64,000 nucleotides of DNA from Marinobacter sp. F4216. Its GTDB lineage: Bacteria; Pseudomonadota; Gammaproteobacteria; Pseudomonadales; Oleiphilaceae. Of the stretch, positions 48,822-58,501 are shown piece after piece. The DNA lies in contig NZ_JAIOUO010000003.1 in NCBI RefSeq assembly GCF_019931195.1, positions 744,001-808,000 of the forward strand, written 5' to 3'. The position numbers and the translations under genes are program-made. The stretch's first letter is position 1, and each line of letters opens with the position of its first letter. The notes beneath the pieces are model-generated. The model had not been told where the DNA came from, searched no databases, and saw nothing but the letters and a program-made list of their open reading frames with translations.

Positions 48822-49526
48822 ATGCTCGATCTGAAAGGCTATGGCCCGGCTCTCTTTGAAGGGGCCATTGTTACCGTTGAACTGGCCTTCCTCTCCCTAG
48901 CCCTGGCGTTATTCATTGGCTTGATAGGTGCGACCTCCAAGCTGTCTAACAACCGGGTAGCCAGAGGCATCGCAACGGCGTACACAACCCTCATCCGAGG
49001 TGTACCTGACCTGGTCATGATGCTGCTGTTCTATTACGGCGGCCAGGTGGCAGTGAACAACCTGTCGGATTTTCTCTGGGACAAGTACGAGATTGATTTC
49101 TTCTTCCAGTTCAATCCGTTCATTTCAGGCGTCGTGACCATTGGCCTGATCTTTGGCGCATACATGACCGAAACGTTCCGGGGCGCGTTCCTGGCGGTGG
49201 AAAAAGGTCAGATTGAAGCGGCCAAGGCGTACGGATTTTCCAACTGGCACACCTTCCGGCGGATCATGTTCCCGCAGATGCTGCGCCACGCCCTCCCCGG
49301 CCTGGGCAACAACTGGCAGGTACTGCTGAAAACCACGGCACTGGTATCCATCATTGGCCTGACTGACATGGTCCGGGTTGCCGAGGAAGCGGCCAAGGCC
49401 GAGCGCATGCCGTTCCACTTCTTCATTCCCGTAGCGGCGATGTACCTGCTGCTGACAGCCGGCTCCGAGCTGTTCATCAAGTGGCTCGACAAGCGGGCGA
49501 ATGCCGGCGTGGTTAAGGGGGGATAA
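48822..49526 (+). CDS. Amino acid ABC transporter permease (HisQ/AotQ type)
   Basis: 234 residues with five or so membrane helices and the EAA loop (GQIEAAKAYGFSNWHTFRRIMFPQ). Pairs with the next permease. Confidence 0.94.
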   Translation: MLDLKGYGPALFEGAIVTVELAFLSLALALFIGLIGATSKLSNNRVARGIATAYTTLIRGVPDLVMMLLFYYGGQVAVNNLSDFLWDKYEIDFFFQFNPFISGVVTIGLIFGAYMTETFRGAFLAVEKGQIEAAKAYGFSNWHTFRRIMFPQMLRHALPGLGNNWQVLLKTTALVSIIGLTDMVRVAEEAAKAERMPFHFFIPVAAMYLLLTAGSELFIKWLDKRANAGVVKGG

Positions 49527-49529
49527 GAC

Positions 49530-50255
49530 ATGCCTGAATTTATTACCGAGTGGCTGAATCAAAACGAAATTTTCACCGCCATGACCATGATGGAATACTG
49601 GGATGGTCTGGTGAGTACGGTTCAACTGGTCTTTCTGTCCCTGGTGATCGGCCTGGTTCTGGCCATCCCGCTGGCCATCATGCGGACCAGCAAAAACCAC
49701 TTTGTGTCCGGCCCGGTGTGGATCTTTACCTATGTATTCCGGGGTACACCACTGCTGATCCAGCTGTACATCATTTACTACGGCATCGCGCAGATTCCCG
49801 GCATCCAGGACACCTTCTGGTGGGATATTTTCAAAGAACCGTTCTACCCGGCTCTGCTGGCCTTTGTCCTGAACACCGCAGCCTACACCACCGAGATCAT
49901 TCGGGGCGCCATCGTGGCTACACCAAACGGTGAGATCGAAGCAGCCAAGGCTTATGGCATGAACTGGTTCATGCGCATGCGCCGCATCATCCTGCCGAGC
50001 GCGGCACGTCGAGCGGTTCAGGCCTACTCCAACGAGGTCATCTTCATGCTGCATTCCAGTGCGATTGCCAGTGTGGTGACCATCGTCGACCTGACCGGCG
50101 CAGCGAGAAACATCTACTCGCGCTTCTACGCGCCGTTTGATGCCTTTATTGCCGTGGCGCTGATCTACATGGCACTGACGTTCCTGCTGGTATTCCTCTT
50201 CCGCAAGCTGGAAAACCACCTCCTGCGGCACCAGCGCCCGGCCGGCAGCTCCTGA
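49530..50255 (+). CDS. Amino acid ABC transporter permease (HisM/AotM type)
   Basis: 241 residues, same fold, EAA loop GEIEAAKAYGMNWFMRMRRIILPS. It follows the first permease by 3 bp. Confidence 0.94.
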   Translation: MPEFITEWLNQNEIFTAMTMMEYWDGLVSTVQLVFLSLVIGLVLAIPLAIMRTSKNHFVSGPVWIFTYVFRGTPLLIQLYIIYYGIAQIPGIQDTFWWDIFKEPFYPALLAFVLNTAAYTTEIIRGAIVATPNGEIEAAKAYGMNWFMRMRRIILPSAARRAVQAYSNEVIFMLHSSAIASVVTIVDLTGAARNIYSRFYAPFDAFIAVALIYMALTFLLVFLFRKLENHLLRHQRPAGSS

Positions 50256-50272
50256 GGGAGCAGCCGTTCGGT

Positions 50273-50313
50273 ATGGTTCCCGGGCTGGCAGGGTGTTGCC
50301 CCCCGGGAACCAT
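50273..50313. terminator. Hairpin between the permease genes and astE
   Basis: ATGGTTCCCGGG (50273-50284) pairs with CCCGGGAACCAT (50302-50313). No strong T tract; it may attenuate read-through into astE. Confidence 0.55.
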
Positions 50314-50415
50314 CTACCTGTCTTCGGGTCTCTGAACCCAACTCCTGAACCATTTCGGACTGAACCCCAGGCAAGCAACACCCTGCTCTCCTATCGATCA
50401 TGACGGGGACGCACC

Positions 50416-51456
50416 ATGACGATTGATCACACCCTTTTCGACACGGCCTCAGACTGGCTCGCGCATACCCTTGAGCACGCCTCGAAAGACATTACGGAAA
50501 CCCATACGCAACTGGCCGACGGCACCCGGATTAACCGCAAGGCACTGGGCGTTCTGGAAGTCATCCCGCCAGCGGACAGACCAAACCCCAACAATGAAGC
50601 CCTGATCATCTCCGCAGGTGTACACGGTAACGAAACCGCTCCGATTGAAGTACTGAACGGTCTGGTCAGTGAGTTGCTGAACGGCGAATGGCAGGTGGCC
50701 TGCCCGCTGCTGCTGATACTGGGCAACCCGCCAGCCATGGTCCAGGGTGATCGATTTACCGAAGCGAACATGAACCGGCTGTTCCATGGCGCCCACGGCA
50801 AACCGGAGTACCAAGGGCTACCCGAGGCGGGCCGGGCCAAACAGCTCGAAGACTTCTGCCGGGATTTCGCCAGCCGCCATGAGGGTGCCCTGAACCACTA
50901 CGACCTGCACACCGCAATCCGGCCTTCACAAAGGGAGAAGTTCGCCCTGTATCCGTTTGTGGAAGGCCGCAACGCGCCCAAGGACCAGTGCGACTTCCTG
51001 CTGGAAGCCGACGTGGACACCCTGCTGCTGCAACACAAAGAGGGCACCACGTTCTCATCCTTCACGTCCTCCCAGCTGGGTGCCGAGAGTTTCACTATCG
51101 AACTGGGCAAGGTCCGCCCGTTCGGCGAGAACGACCTGAACCGCTTCACCGGCATCCGGGATGCCCTGCGCCGCCGTTTCCGGGGCCAGCCGGCACCCGC
51201 CCAGGACAGCGACCGGATGACGGTATTCAAGGTGGTCTTTGAAATTCTGAACACCGGCGACAGCTTCCAGTTCCACATTCCGGACGATGTCGCCAACTTC
51301 ACCGAGTACGCCACCGGCGAGGTGATCTGGGAAGACAACGAAACCAGCTACCGGGTAGGCGACATTCCGGAATCCATCGTCTTCCCGAACCGCAAGGTGC
51401 CGGTTGGCCAACGGGTAGGACTGCTGATCAGGCCCCTCGGTAACGAGCAAGCCTGA
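50416..51456 (+). CDS. astE: Succinylglutamate desuccinylase AstE
   Basis: 346 residues, M14-like AstE/AspA fold. Zinc ligands are visible in GVHGNETAP (His and Glu) and HYDLHTAIR (His). Final step of the AST arginine catabolic pathway. Its place directly behind the transporter supports arginine/ornithine uptake; the other ast genes are not in the window. Confidence 0.94.
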   Translation: MTIDHTLFDTASDWLAHTLEHASKDITETHTQLADGTRINRKALGVLEVIPPADRPNPNNEALIISAGVHGNETAPIEVLNGLVSELLNGEWQVACPLLLILGNPPAMVQGDRFTEANMNRLFHGAHGKPEYQGLPEAGRAKQLEDFCRDFASRHEGALNHYDLHTAIRPSQREKFALYPFVEGRNAPKDQCDFLLEADVDTLLLQHKEGTTFSSFTSSQLGAESFTIELGKVRPFGENDLNRFTGIRDALRRRFRGQPAPAQDSDRMTVFKVVFEILNTGDSFQFHIPDDVANFTEYATGEVIWEDNETSYRVGDIPESIVFPNRKVPVGQRVGLLIRPLGNEQA

Positions 51457-51468
51457 TCAGACAGACGA

Positions 51469-54400
51469 TCAGGCAGGAGCGTTCACCGGCTGTGGTACAC
51501 GGGTGCTGATGACCTTGCTGCACAAGGCAGGGATCATCAGCAGCGTGAGCATGGTGGACGCCAGCAGGCCGGAGATAATGGCCCAGGCCATGGGCGGCCA
51601 GAGAGTTGAACTGGAGAAGGCCAGCGGCAAGAGTCCGGCAACGGTCGTCGCCGTGGTCAGCAATATCGGCCGGGTTCTCTGCTCGACGGCGATGCGCACC
51701 GCATCCCGAATCCCCTTACCTTCCGTCAGTTTCCGGTCCATCACATCCAGCAAGACAATGGCGTTGTTCACCACGATGCCCACCAGGGCAATCACCCCCA
51801 GCATCGACTGGAAGCCAAAGGGCGAGCCGGACAGCACCAGCCCGGGAATAATGCCCACGGCAGCCAGTGGCACCGTCAGCAGAATAATGCCCACCCGGCG
51901 GAACGAGTTGAACTGCAGCAGCAGGAAGAACAGCAGCAGAAGCACGCCAATGGGTGCGGCAGTGAGCAGTGCGGTGTTGGCATCGCCGGATCCTTCTGCA
52001 TCGCCACCCAGTTCCATCCGTGTCCCGCCGGGCAACGGATTGCTCTCCAGCCCCCGGTTGAGGCCATCCAGTGCCTGACTGAAACTGTAACCGGTCAGCA
52101 GGTTGGCGGTGACCGTATTGGTCCGCACGCCATCCCGCAGGTAGCGCACCGCTGGCTCCCAGATGGTGTCCACCGAGGCAATGGCCGACAGGGGCACCGC
52201 ATCGCCACGGTCGTTGTAGATGTTCACAGACAACAGGCGGGACAAGGGTAACGCCGTGCCTTCACGGGACCGAAGGACCAGTGGGATCGGATCGTCTTCC
52301 TGCCGGTAACGCTCAGCAACCACCCCGAAACTCTGCCCATACAGGCTCTGGGCCACATCGGCACGGGTCAGCCCGTAACGAGCTGCCGAGGCATCATCCA
52401 CATTGATCGCGATACTGGGCACACCCAGGTCGATGTCATTGCGGACATCCGCCGTGCCTTCCACATTCCGAAGGATTGAAAACACCTGCTCCACCGCCCG
52501 GGTGCGAACCGCGTCATCCGGATGGTAGAGCCGGATCTCGACCGGTGCCGCCCGGGGAGGCCCCTGCCCCAGTATGCTGACACTCACATCCAGTTCGGGC
52601 ATGTCCTCCTTCACGAAGGCTCTTACCCATTCCATCATTACCGCGGTATCTTCCAGGGCCGGGGTGCGCACAACCAGTCTCGCCCGGTTCGGTGCCTGGG
52701 GCGCACGCTGCAGATTGTAATAGAACGCCGGGCCTGAAAAGCCAACAAACCGATGCACTTCCAGGGCATCCGGCTGGGTCCGGATAGCACGCTCAAGCTT
52801 GGCCGCAGCCTCGGCCGTGCGCTCCTGGTCCGTCCCCTCGGGCATGTACATTTCGACAATCACCCGAGGCCGATCAGCATTCGGGAAAAACTGTTTCGCC
52901 ATAAACGGCGCCATGGCCATGCTCACGACAACCAGCAGACCACCAACGGCGATCAGCCGGCTGGGGTAACGAGCCACCAGCTGGCCAAGAAACACCGCCA
53001 GCCCGGCCAACCGATCCTTGCCAGTCTGCGCTCTGGGCTTCAGGAAGCGCACCGCCAGCAGGGGAACCGCGGAAATAGCCAGCAGGTAGCTCACCGACAG
53101 AGTCAGCATGATCATGACCGGGATACCCCGGGTAAAGTCGGCGGTGCCCCCGGTCGCTAGCAACAAGGGTGCAAAGGCTGCCAGTGTGGTGGCGGTAGAG
53201 GCGCCCAGCGGTCCGGCCAACTCCGCAATAGCGGTCTTCAGGGCATCCAGGCGTGCCATGCCAGCTTCCAGATGCCCCTGAATGTTCTCGACGATGACAA
53301 TGGCGTTGTCGATGAGAATGCCCAGCGAGATGACCATACCGATCACCGCAATCTGATGCAGAACCCCGCCGCCGAGGTCGTAAAGCCCGACGCTGATCAT
53401 GGCCACCATGGGCAGAATGGACGCCACCAGCAGCCCCATGCGAATGCCCATACCAAGGAACACCACGGTCACGATGATCATCACCGAGAACAGCAGGCTC
53501 CAGGCCAGGTTATCCAGGCGGTCTTCCACCTTGTCCGGCTGGAAAAACATTTCCCTAATGTCGTAAGGCTCAAACTCTGACCGGATCAGGTCCAGTCGCT
53601 CACGGACCCGCTCACCAAAGCGGATGGCATCGGTACTGCCCTCCTCCATGATGAGGTTTACCAGCACCACTCGCTCACCGTCGAACCAGGTTTCCGGCTG
53701 CCTGGGCTCGACCGGCCCACGCCAGACTTCGGCGGCGGCAGCCAGGGGCACCTGGGAGCCATCCGGCAATTCGATGGGCGTGGCCCGAATGGCCTCGATA
53801 TCGGCAAATTCGCTGTTCGGCAGTACCGACAGGCGGCGGCCGTCCACCACCACAAAACCACCCGGAATGGTCTGGTTCCGTCGCGCCAGGGTGTCCATCA
53901 CCCGTGTGGGTGAAATACCCAGCCGATACAGGGCGGCGTCATCCAGCGCCAGGGTAATCTGCTCGTCCGCATCGCCATCCAGTTCGATCCGGGACACGCC
54001 CTGAATGTCCAGCAATTCCTGTTTCAGACGTTCAGCAACGGAGGACAGCTCTGTCACCGAGGGCGAGCCACCAACCGCCAGCACGATGGCCGGGATATCA
54101 ATGAGCCGGTCATCCAGGGACATCTGGCCGACGTCATCGGGGAAGTCCTGACGGGCACGATCCATGGCAAGGCGCACCCGGTCCCAGGCGGCATCGGTTT
54201 CGTAGATGTCGTCATGCAGACGCACCCGGACAAGGGCAACGCCGGTGCGGGCGGTACCCTGGGCAAAGTCGACCTCTTCGACCTGACGAAGTTCATCCGC
54301 CAGGGGACGCATGACCAGACGCTCGACCGCATCCGCGCTGGCGCCGGGGTAGCTGACCGTGACCATACCGGCCCGGTAAGGGAATGAGGGATCTTCCTGC

Positions 54401-54495
54401 CGGGGCATGGTGACGTAAGCCGCAATCCCCAGCAGGCAGAGCATGGTGACCACCATGCCCAGCAGGCGCTGACAGCGGAGAAGGTAACGGACCAT
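51469..54495 (-). CDS. RND-family efflux pump inner-membrane subunit
   Basis: 1008 residues with the AcrB layout: an N-terminal membrane helix, large periplasmic domains and two sets of membrane helices (GILIDNAIVIVENIQGHLEAG in the first half, GIVVNNAIVLLDVMDRKL in the second). Overlaps the adaptor stop at 54495. Substrate unknown; no outer-membrane TolC gene is linked. Confidence 0.93.
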   Translation of the reverse strand: MVRYLLRCQRLLGMVVTMLCLLGIAAYVTMPRQEDPSFPYRAGMVTVSYPGASADAVERLVMRPLADELRQVEEVDFAQGTARTGVALVRVRLHDDIYETDAAWDRVRLAMDRARQDFPDDVGQMSLDDRLIDIPAIVLAVGGSPSVTELSSVAERLKQELLDIQGVSRIELDGDADEQITLALDDAALYRLGISPTRVMDTLARRNQTIPGGFVVVDGRRLSVLPNSEFADIEAIRATPIELPDGSQVPLAAAAEVWRGPVEPRQPETWFDGERVVLVNLIMEEGSTDAIRFGERVRERLDLIRSEFEPYDIREMFFQPDKVEDRLDNLAWSLLFSVMIIVTVVFLGMGIRMGLLVASILPMVAMISVGLYDLGGGVLHQIAVIGMVISLGILIDNAIVIVENIQGHLEAGMARLDALKTAIAELAGPLGASTATTLAAFAPLLLATGGTADFTRGIPVMIMLTLSVSYLLAISAVPLLAVRFLKPRAQTGKDRLAGLAVFLGQLVARYPSRLIAVGGLLVVVSMAMAPFMAKQFFPNADRPRVIVEMYMPEGTDQERTAEAAAKLERAIRTQPDALEVHRFVGFSGPAFYYNLQRAPQAPNRARLVVRTPALEDTAVMMEWVRAFVKEDMPELDVSVSILGQGPPRAAPVEIRLYHPDDAVRTRAVEQVFSILRNVEGTADVRNDIDLGVPSIAINVDDASAARYGLTRADVAQSLYGQSFGVVAERYRQEDDPIPLVLRSREGTALPLSRLLSVNIYNDRGDAVPLSAIASVDTIWEPAVRYLRDGVRTNTVTANLLTGYSFSQALDGLNRGLESNPLPGGTRMELGGDAEGSGDANTALLTAAPIGVLLLLFFLLLQFNSFRRVGIILLTVPLAAVGIIPGLVLSGSPFGFQSMLGVIALVGIVVNNAIVLLDVMDRKLTEGKGIRDAVRIAVEQRTRPILLTTATTVAGLLPLAFSSSTLWPPMAWAIISGLLASTMLTLLMIPALCSKVISTRVPQPVNAPA

Positions 54496-55574
54496 CAGTG
54501 CACCTCCACCCGATCCCCGTCGGTCAGACGGGTCATGCCGGCGTAGACCACCTGGTCGCCCGGAACCAGAAAGTCGGAACTGACCAGGGCACGCTCGCCC
54601 AGAATCCGATCCACGGTGACCGGAACCCGAAGAGCCTGGCCATCACGAACCCGGAACACCCCCGTGCCCTCTGCCGTTCGGGTCACCGCCACCAACGGTA
54701 CGGATGCAGCGGCAGTACCCTCGGGCGTAATGCCCACTTCCACCGGCTCACCCGGTTCCAGGGAATCGACCGGCAGGCTGACCAGTATCGGGTGGAGTTC
54801 ACCGCGAATGGCTCCGGCCTGGGCGATTTCCAGTACCGAACCGGTGAGCACCGGCAGGCTTCGATCCTGTACGGACCAGATGGATAACTCCTGCCCAAGG
54901 GCAACGTGATCCAGCAAATAGGCAGGCACCCGGACCTCGACTTCCCTGCCCTGGGGTGAGGACAGCCGCATCACCGGCTGGCCGGCCGCCACAAATTCGT
55001 CCCGCTCCACCAGCAACGCTTCCACCCGGCCGGCAAACGGGGCCCGCAGAGTGCTTTCTTCCAACAGCTGCGTGGCTTCTGCGAGCGAGGCTTTGGCCGT
55101 TGCCACGCTCGCTTTCAGGGCATCCCGGCGAGCGGCAATCTGTTCCAGGCTCTGTTCGGAAACCACGCCCCGCTCATGCAGGCGATTTGAACGCAACCAC
55201 TCCCGACGAGCCTGTTCGTACTGCGTATTCAGCTCTGCCAACCGGGCCTTTGCCGAGTCCCGCGCAGGCGCCAATGCCGGGCTATAGACTTGAGCCAGCA
55301 CATCACCCGCCGCCACTTTCTGCCCCAGCTCGACCGCCTGCTCTTCCAGCCGTCCACTGACCTGGAAGGTCAGCGTTGCCCGCTGGCTGGCCCGAACAAT
55401 GCCGGAAAACCTCAGGGGCACACCCGCGGACTCACCCCCAGTCACTTCCGCGACCCGCACCGTTACCGCCTCAGGCGTCGACCCCGCACTGACATCACCA
55501 GCCTTGCAGCCGGCGAGTATCCACGGAAACACAATCAGAAGGGTTGCAGCGTAAAGTTTGGCTCGTGGTTTCAT
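54495..55574 (-). CDS. RND efflux periplasmic adaptor lipoprotein
   Basis: 359 residues from ATG 55574 (AAAGGACG upstream; 55658 would add a non-coding-like leader). Lipobox ILAGC (Cys about 23), barrel-sandwich hybrid lipoyl halves, a helical hairpin (about 100-170) and a beta-barrel domain. Membrane fusion partner of the pump. Confidence 0.92.
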   Translation of the reverse strand: MKPRAKLYAATLLIVFPWILAGCKAGDVSAGSTPEAVTVRVAEVTGGESAGVPLRFSGIVRASQRATLTFQVSGRLEEQAVELGQKVAAGDVLAQVYSPALAPARDSAKARLAELNTQYEQARREWLRSNRLHERGVVSEQSLEQIAARRDALKASVATAKASLAEATQLLEESTLRAPFAGRVEALLVERDEFVAAGQPVMRLSSPQGREVEVRVPAYLLDHVALGQELSIWSVQDRSLPVLTGSVLEIAQAGAIRGELHPILVSLPVDSLEPGEPVEVGITPEGTAAASVPLVAVTRTAEGTGVFRVRDGQALRVPVTVDRILGERALVSSDFLVPGDQVVYAGMTRLTDGDRVEVH

Positions 55575-55660
55575 GGCTCGTCCTTTCATCCCTGCTCTGT
55601 TCGGTGGCGAATGCCCTCTCCGTCGGACACCCGAATGAATATTCGGACATGATGTCACTT

Positions 55661-55677
55661 ATTGACACCTTGTCAAT
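55661..55677. promoter_or_regulatory. TetR operator overlapping divergent promoters
   Basis: ATTGACA-CCT-TGTCAAT is a perfect 17-bp palindrome between the adaptor and tetR genes. TTGACA (55662-55667) is also a -35 for tetR with ATTTAA 17 bp downstream (55685-55690), so binding would block the tetR promoter. Confidence 0.75.
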
Positions 55678-55738
55678 GTTCAGTATTTAATCTATTCAAC
55701 TAAAATTCCGAACAATCGCAGTAAAACGGACGCATTCC

Positions 55739-56374
55739 ATGACCGATACCCTGAAAACCCGCCGGGAACGAGAAAAGCAGGCCCGCTACGACGCCATTCT
55801 GGACGCGGCAGAACTCGTGTTTTCTGAAAAGGGGTACGAACGCACGTCTATGGACGATATCGCCCGCACAGCGAGCCTGAGCCGGGCGTTGTTGTATGTG
55901 TACTTCAAGGACAAGGCGGCAATACAGCGGGGCATCATGGTCAGGGCCGGGCACAGCCTGTTCCGGAGATTTGAAGAGGCGAGACAGACCGCCGATAACG
56001 GCCTGGATCAGGTTCGGGCGATTGGAGAGTCCTACTATCGCTTCTATCTGGAGGAATCGGACTATTTCTCGGCGCTGACGACGGCGTCAACCGCCATGGC
56101 AGATGCCGACGAGAACCAGGCTGAAGCAATGCTCTGCTCCGAATCCGATCTGATGGAGCTTATGGCGGGAGCCATTGAACAGGGGCTTGAGGACGGCACG
56201 ATCAACCGAGAGCGCATCACCAACCCCCTCCAGACCGCCCTGTATCTGCGCGGTGCCCTCCACGGGGTCATTCTTCTCTGCCAGTCGGAAATGGGCGAAG
56301 GCAATCCGGACTTTCCCGCCGAGCAGCTGATCCGCCACACGATCGATATGCTGACGTCGTCGATCTCCGCCTAG
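55739..56374 (+). CDS. TetR/AcrR-family repressor of the RND pump
   Basis: 211 residues. HTH in the first 60 (AAELVFSEKGYERTSMDDIARTASLSRALLYVYFKDK in parts) and a helical ligand domain. Divergent from the pump operon with a palindrome between them. Confidence 0.93.
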   Translation: MTDTLKTRREREKQARYDAILDAAELVFSEKGYERTSMDDIARTASLSRALLYVYFKDKAAIQRGIMVRAGHSLFRRFEEARQTADNGLDQVRAIGESYYRFYLEESDYFSALTTASTAMADADENQAEAMLCSESDLMELMAGAIEQGLEDGTINRERITNPLQTALYLRGALHGVILLCQSEMGEGNPDFPAEQLIRHTIDMLTSSISA

Positions 56375-56470
56375 CGCGGTTTAATCCGGAACAGGCCGGA
56401 ATTGCGGCAGGTTCGCGCCGAACAGATCCAGGCTACCGGGGATGATTCAACGACCCCCCGCCGAGAGATA

Positions 56471-57025
56471 TCAGAGTTTTGGTGGCGTTAACGCAGACAC
56501 CAGCACACAGGTTTCTTCGAACGGGTTGCGGAAGCGATGTGGTCGGGTGGTTTCGAAGTAGTAACCGTCGCCGGGCTCCAATACGTAATCCTGGCCGTCA
56601 ATGGTCAGCTCCAGCTTTCCGGAGATGATCAATCCGGCTTCCTCTCCCTCGTGCTCAAATAGCTCTCGTCCGGTATCGGAGCCCGGCGGATAGCGCTCTT
56701 CCATGAAGGCCATTTTTCGGTTTGGAAAGTTGTTGCCGACAAGCTTCCAGAGAATACCGTCTTCGGCATCAATAGACTGCATCTCATCCCGGCGATACAC
56801 CACGGGCGCCGAGGGATGTTCGGTTTCCTCGGTCATGAAGAAATCGAGTAACGAAATGGGGATGCCTGACAGGACTTTTTTGAGCGAGCCGACGCTCGGT
56901 GAGACCTTGTTCTTTTCGATCATGGAGATCATTGAGTTGGTGACACCAGCTCGTTTGGCCAGCTCTCGTTGTGAAAGCCCAGCGGCTTGGCGCACGGCGC
57001 GCAGCTGGCTACCTACATCATCCAA
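56471..57025 (-). CDS. puuR: XRE-cupin regulator, PuuR-like
   Basis: 184 residues: an XRE helix-turn-helix (about 8-60; GLSQRELAKRAGVTNSMISMIEKNKVSPS in parts) and a C-terminal cupin (HEGEEAGLIISGKLEL, ETTRPHRFRNP). Divergent from puuB, so probably the putrescine-responsive repressor. Confidence 0.9.
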   Translation of the reverse strand: MDDVGSQLRAVRQAAGLSQRELAKRAGVTNSMISMIEKNKVSPSVGSLKKVLSGIPISLLDFFMTEETEHPSAPVVYRRDEMQSIDAEDGILWKLVGNNFPNRKMAFMEERYPPGSDTGRELFEHEGEEAGLIISGKLELTIDGQDYVLEPGDGYYFETTRPHRFRNPFEETCVLVSALTPPKL

Positions 57026-57087
57026 CGGCTTGCTCCTTTCCCAATTCGTGAAGTGATTTTCTATCGGTCAGCACGATTTCAATTGAC

Positions 57088-57110
57088 CAAAATCAAGAAC
57101 GGTTGTCAAT
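57088..57110. promoter_or_regulatory. Candidate PuuR site between puuR and puuB
   Basis: AT-rich stretch with TTGTCAATAATAATTAA, resembling on the minus strand an A/T-rich PuuR-type site ending in TTGACA. The assignment rests on position and resemblance only. Confidence 0.35.
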
Positions 57111-57202
57111 AATAATTAACAATTATGCCTTGTTATCCCACATAGCTTTGTTAAGATCGCTCAAAATATTCACCAGTCCCTGCAGTAAAAATCGGCCGAG
57201 AG

Positions 57203-58501
57203 ATGATGCTGAACCCAAAGACCCATCGCCCCACCTATCCCGACTCCTACTATGCCGCCAGTAAAAATCTGAACCTGAACCTCTCCAGCCTGGCGGAGGA
57301 CATTCAGACAGAAATCTGCGTCATCGGCGGCGGATTCAGCGGCGTGAATACCGCCCTGGAACTGGCGGAGCGCGGCCACAAGGTTGTCCTGCTCGAAGCC
57401 TACCAGATCGGCTGGGGCGCCACCGGGCGGAACGGCGGGCAGATGATCCGGGGCATTGGCGAGGATGTCGACAAGTTTGAAAACCAGATCGGACGCTCCG
57501 GTGTTGATTCCATCAAGAAGATGGGACTGGAAGCCGTCGACATTGTGCGCGAACGCATCAAACGCTACGACATCAACTGCGATCTGGTCATGGGCTACTG
57601 TGATGTTGCCCACAAGCCCCGCCAACTGAAGGCCCTGGAAGAAGACAAGGCCTGGCTCGAAAGCATGGGCTATACGCACGAAGTTCGCATGGTTCAAAAG
57701 GAAGAGCTGCACACCATTGTCGGCTCCGACAACTACGTCGGCGGCATGGTGGACATGGGCAGCGGCCACCTGCATCCATTGAACCTGGTTCTTGGCGAAG
57801 CAAAAGCGGCCATGGACTGCGGTGCTCAGTTATTTGAACAGTCGGCGGTCACCGAGATTGAGTACGGCCCAACCGTTCACGTGAAAACAGCCAGTGGCTC
57901 GGTTCGCTGCGACAAACTGATTATCTGCGGCAACGCCCACGTCGCGGGCCTCAACCCCAAGCTTGAAGGTCGGGTCCTGCCGGCCGGCAGCTACGTGATT
58001 GCCACCGAGCAATTGCCCGAAGATCTGGCGCGGAAACTCCTGCCGCAGAACATGGCCGTCTGCGACCAGCGGGTGGCTCTGGACTACTACCGCCTCAGTG
58101 CCGACAACCGCCTGATCTTCGGCGGCCTGTGCAACTATTCCGGCCGCGATCCCGCCTCCATTGTCGGCGCCCTGAAACCGAACATGGACAAGGTCTTTCC
58201 CTATCTCAAGGACATCAAGGTCGACTACCAGTGGGGAGGCATGATCGGTATCGGCGCCAATCGTATGCCGCAGATCGGCCGCCTGATGGAAAACGTCTAC
58301 TTTGCCCAGGCCTATTCCGGCCATGGCATCAATGCGACGCATATGGCGGCGCGAGTGATTGCTGAGCACATCGCGGGTGAGTCCGACCGGATGCTGACGT
58401 TTGAAAGCATCCATCACATGCGCTTCCCTGGCGGCCGGAGATTCCGCTCGCCGCTGCTGGCTGTCGGGATGCTCTACCATCGGGCGAAAGATCTGGTCTG
58501 A
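57203..58501 (+). CDS. puuB: Gamma-glutamylputrescine oxidoreductase (PuuB/OrdL)
   Basis: 432 residues, DAO fold. The FAD dinucleotide motif is CVIGGGFSGVNTALELAERG and the usual GWGATGRNGGQ stretch follows. It oxidises gamma-glutamylputrescine; close paralogs act on other amines. No puuA, C or D in the window. Confidence 0.88.
   Translation: MMLNPKTHRPTYPDSYYAASKNLNLNLSSLAEDIQTEICVIGGGFSGVNTALELAERGHKVVLLEAYQIGWGATGRNGGQMIRGIGEDVDKFENQIGRSGVDSIKKMGLEAVDIVRERIKRYDINCDLVMGYCDVAHKPRQLKALEEDKAWLESMGYTHEVRMVQKEELHTIVGSDNYVGGMVDMGSGHLHPLNLVLGEAKAAMDCGAQLFEQSAVTEIEYGPTVHVKTASGSVRCDKLIICGNAHVAGLNPKLEGRVLPAGSYVIATEQLPEDLARKLLPQNMAVCDQRVALDYYRLSADNRLIFGGLCNYSGRDPASIVGALKPNMDKVFPYLKDIKVDYQWGGMIGIGANRMPQIGRLMENVYFAQAYSGHGINATHMAARVIAEHIAGESDRMLTFESIHHMRFPGGRRFRSPLLAVGMLYHRAKDLV

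Noticed and set aside
49125..50381. 418-codon open frame antisense to the ABC permease genes
   Set aside because: The permeases have strong family motifs; this frame is a by-product of codon bias.
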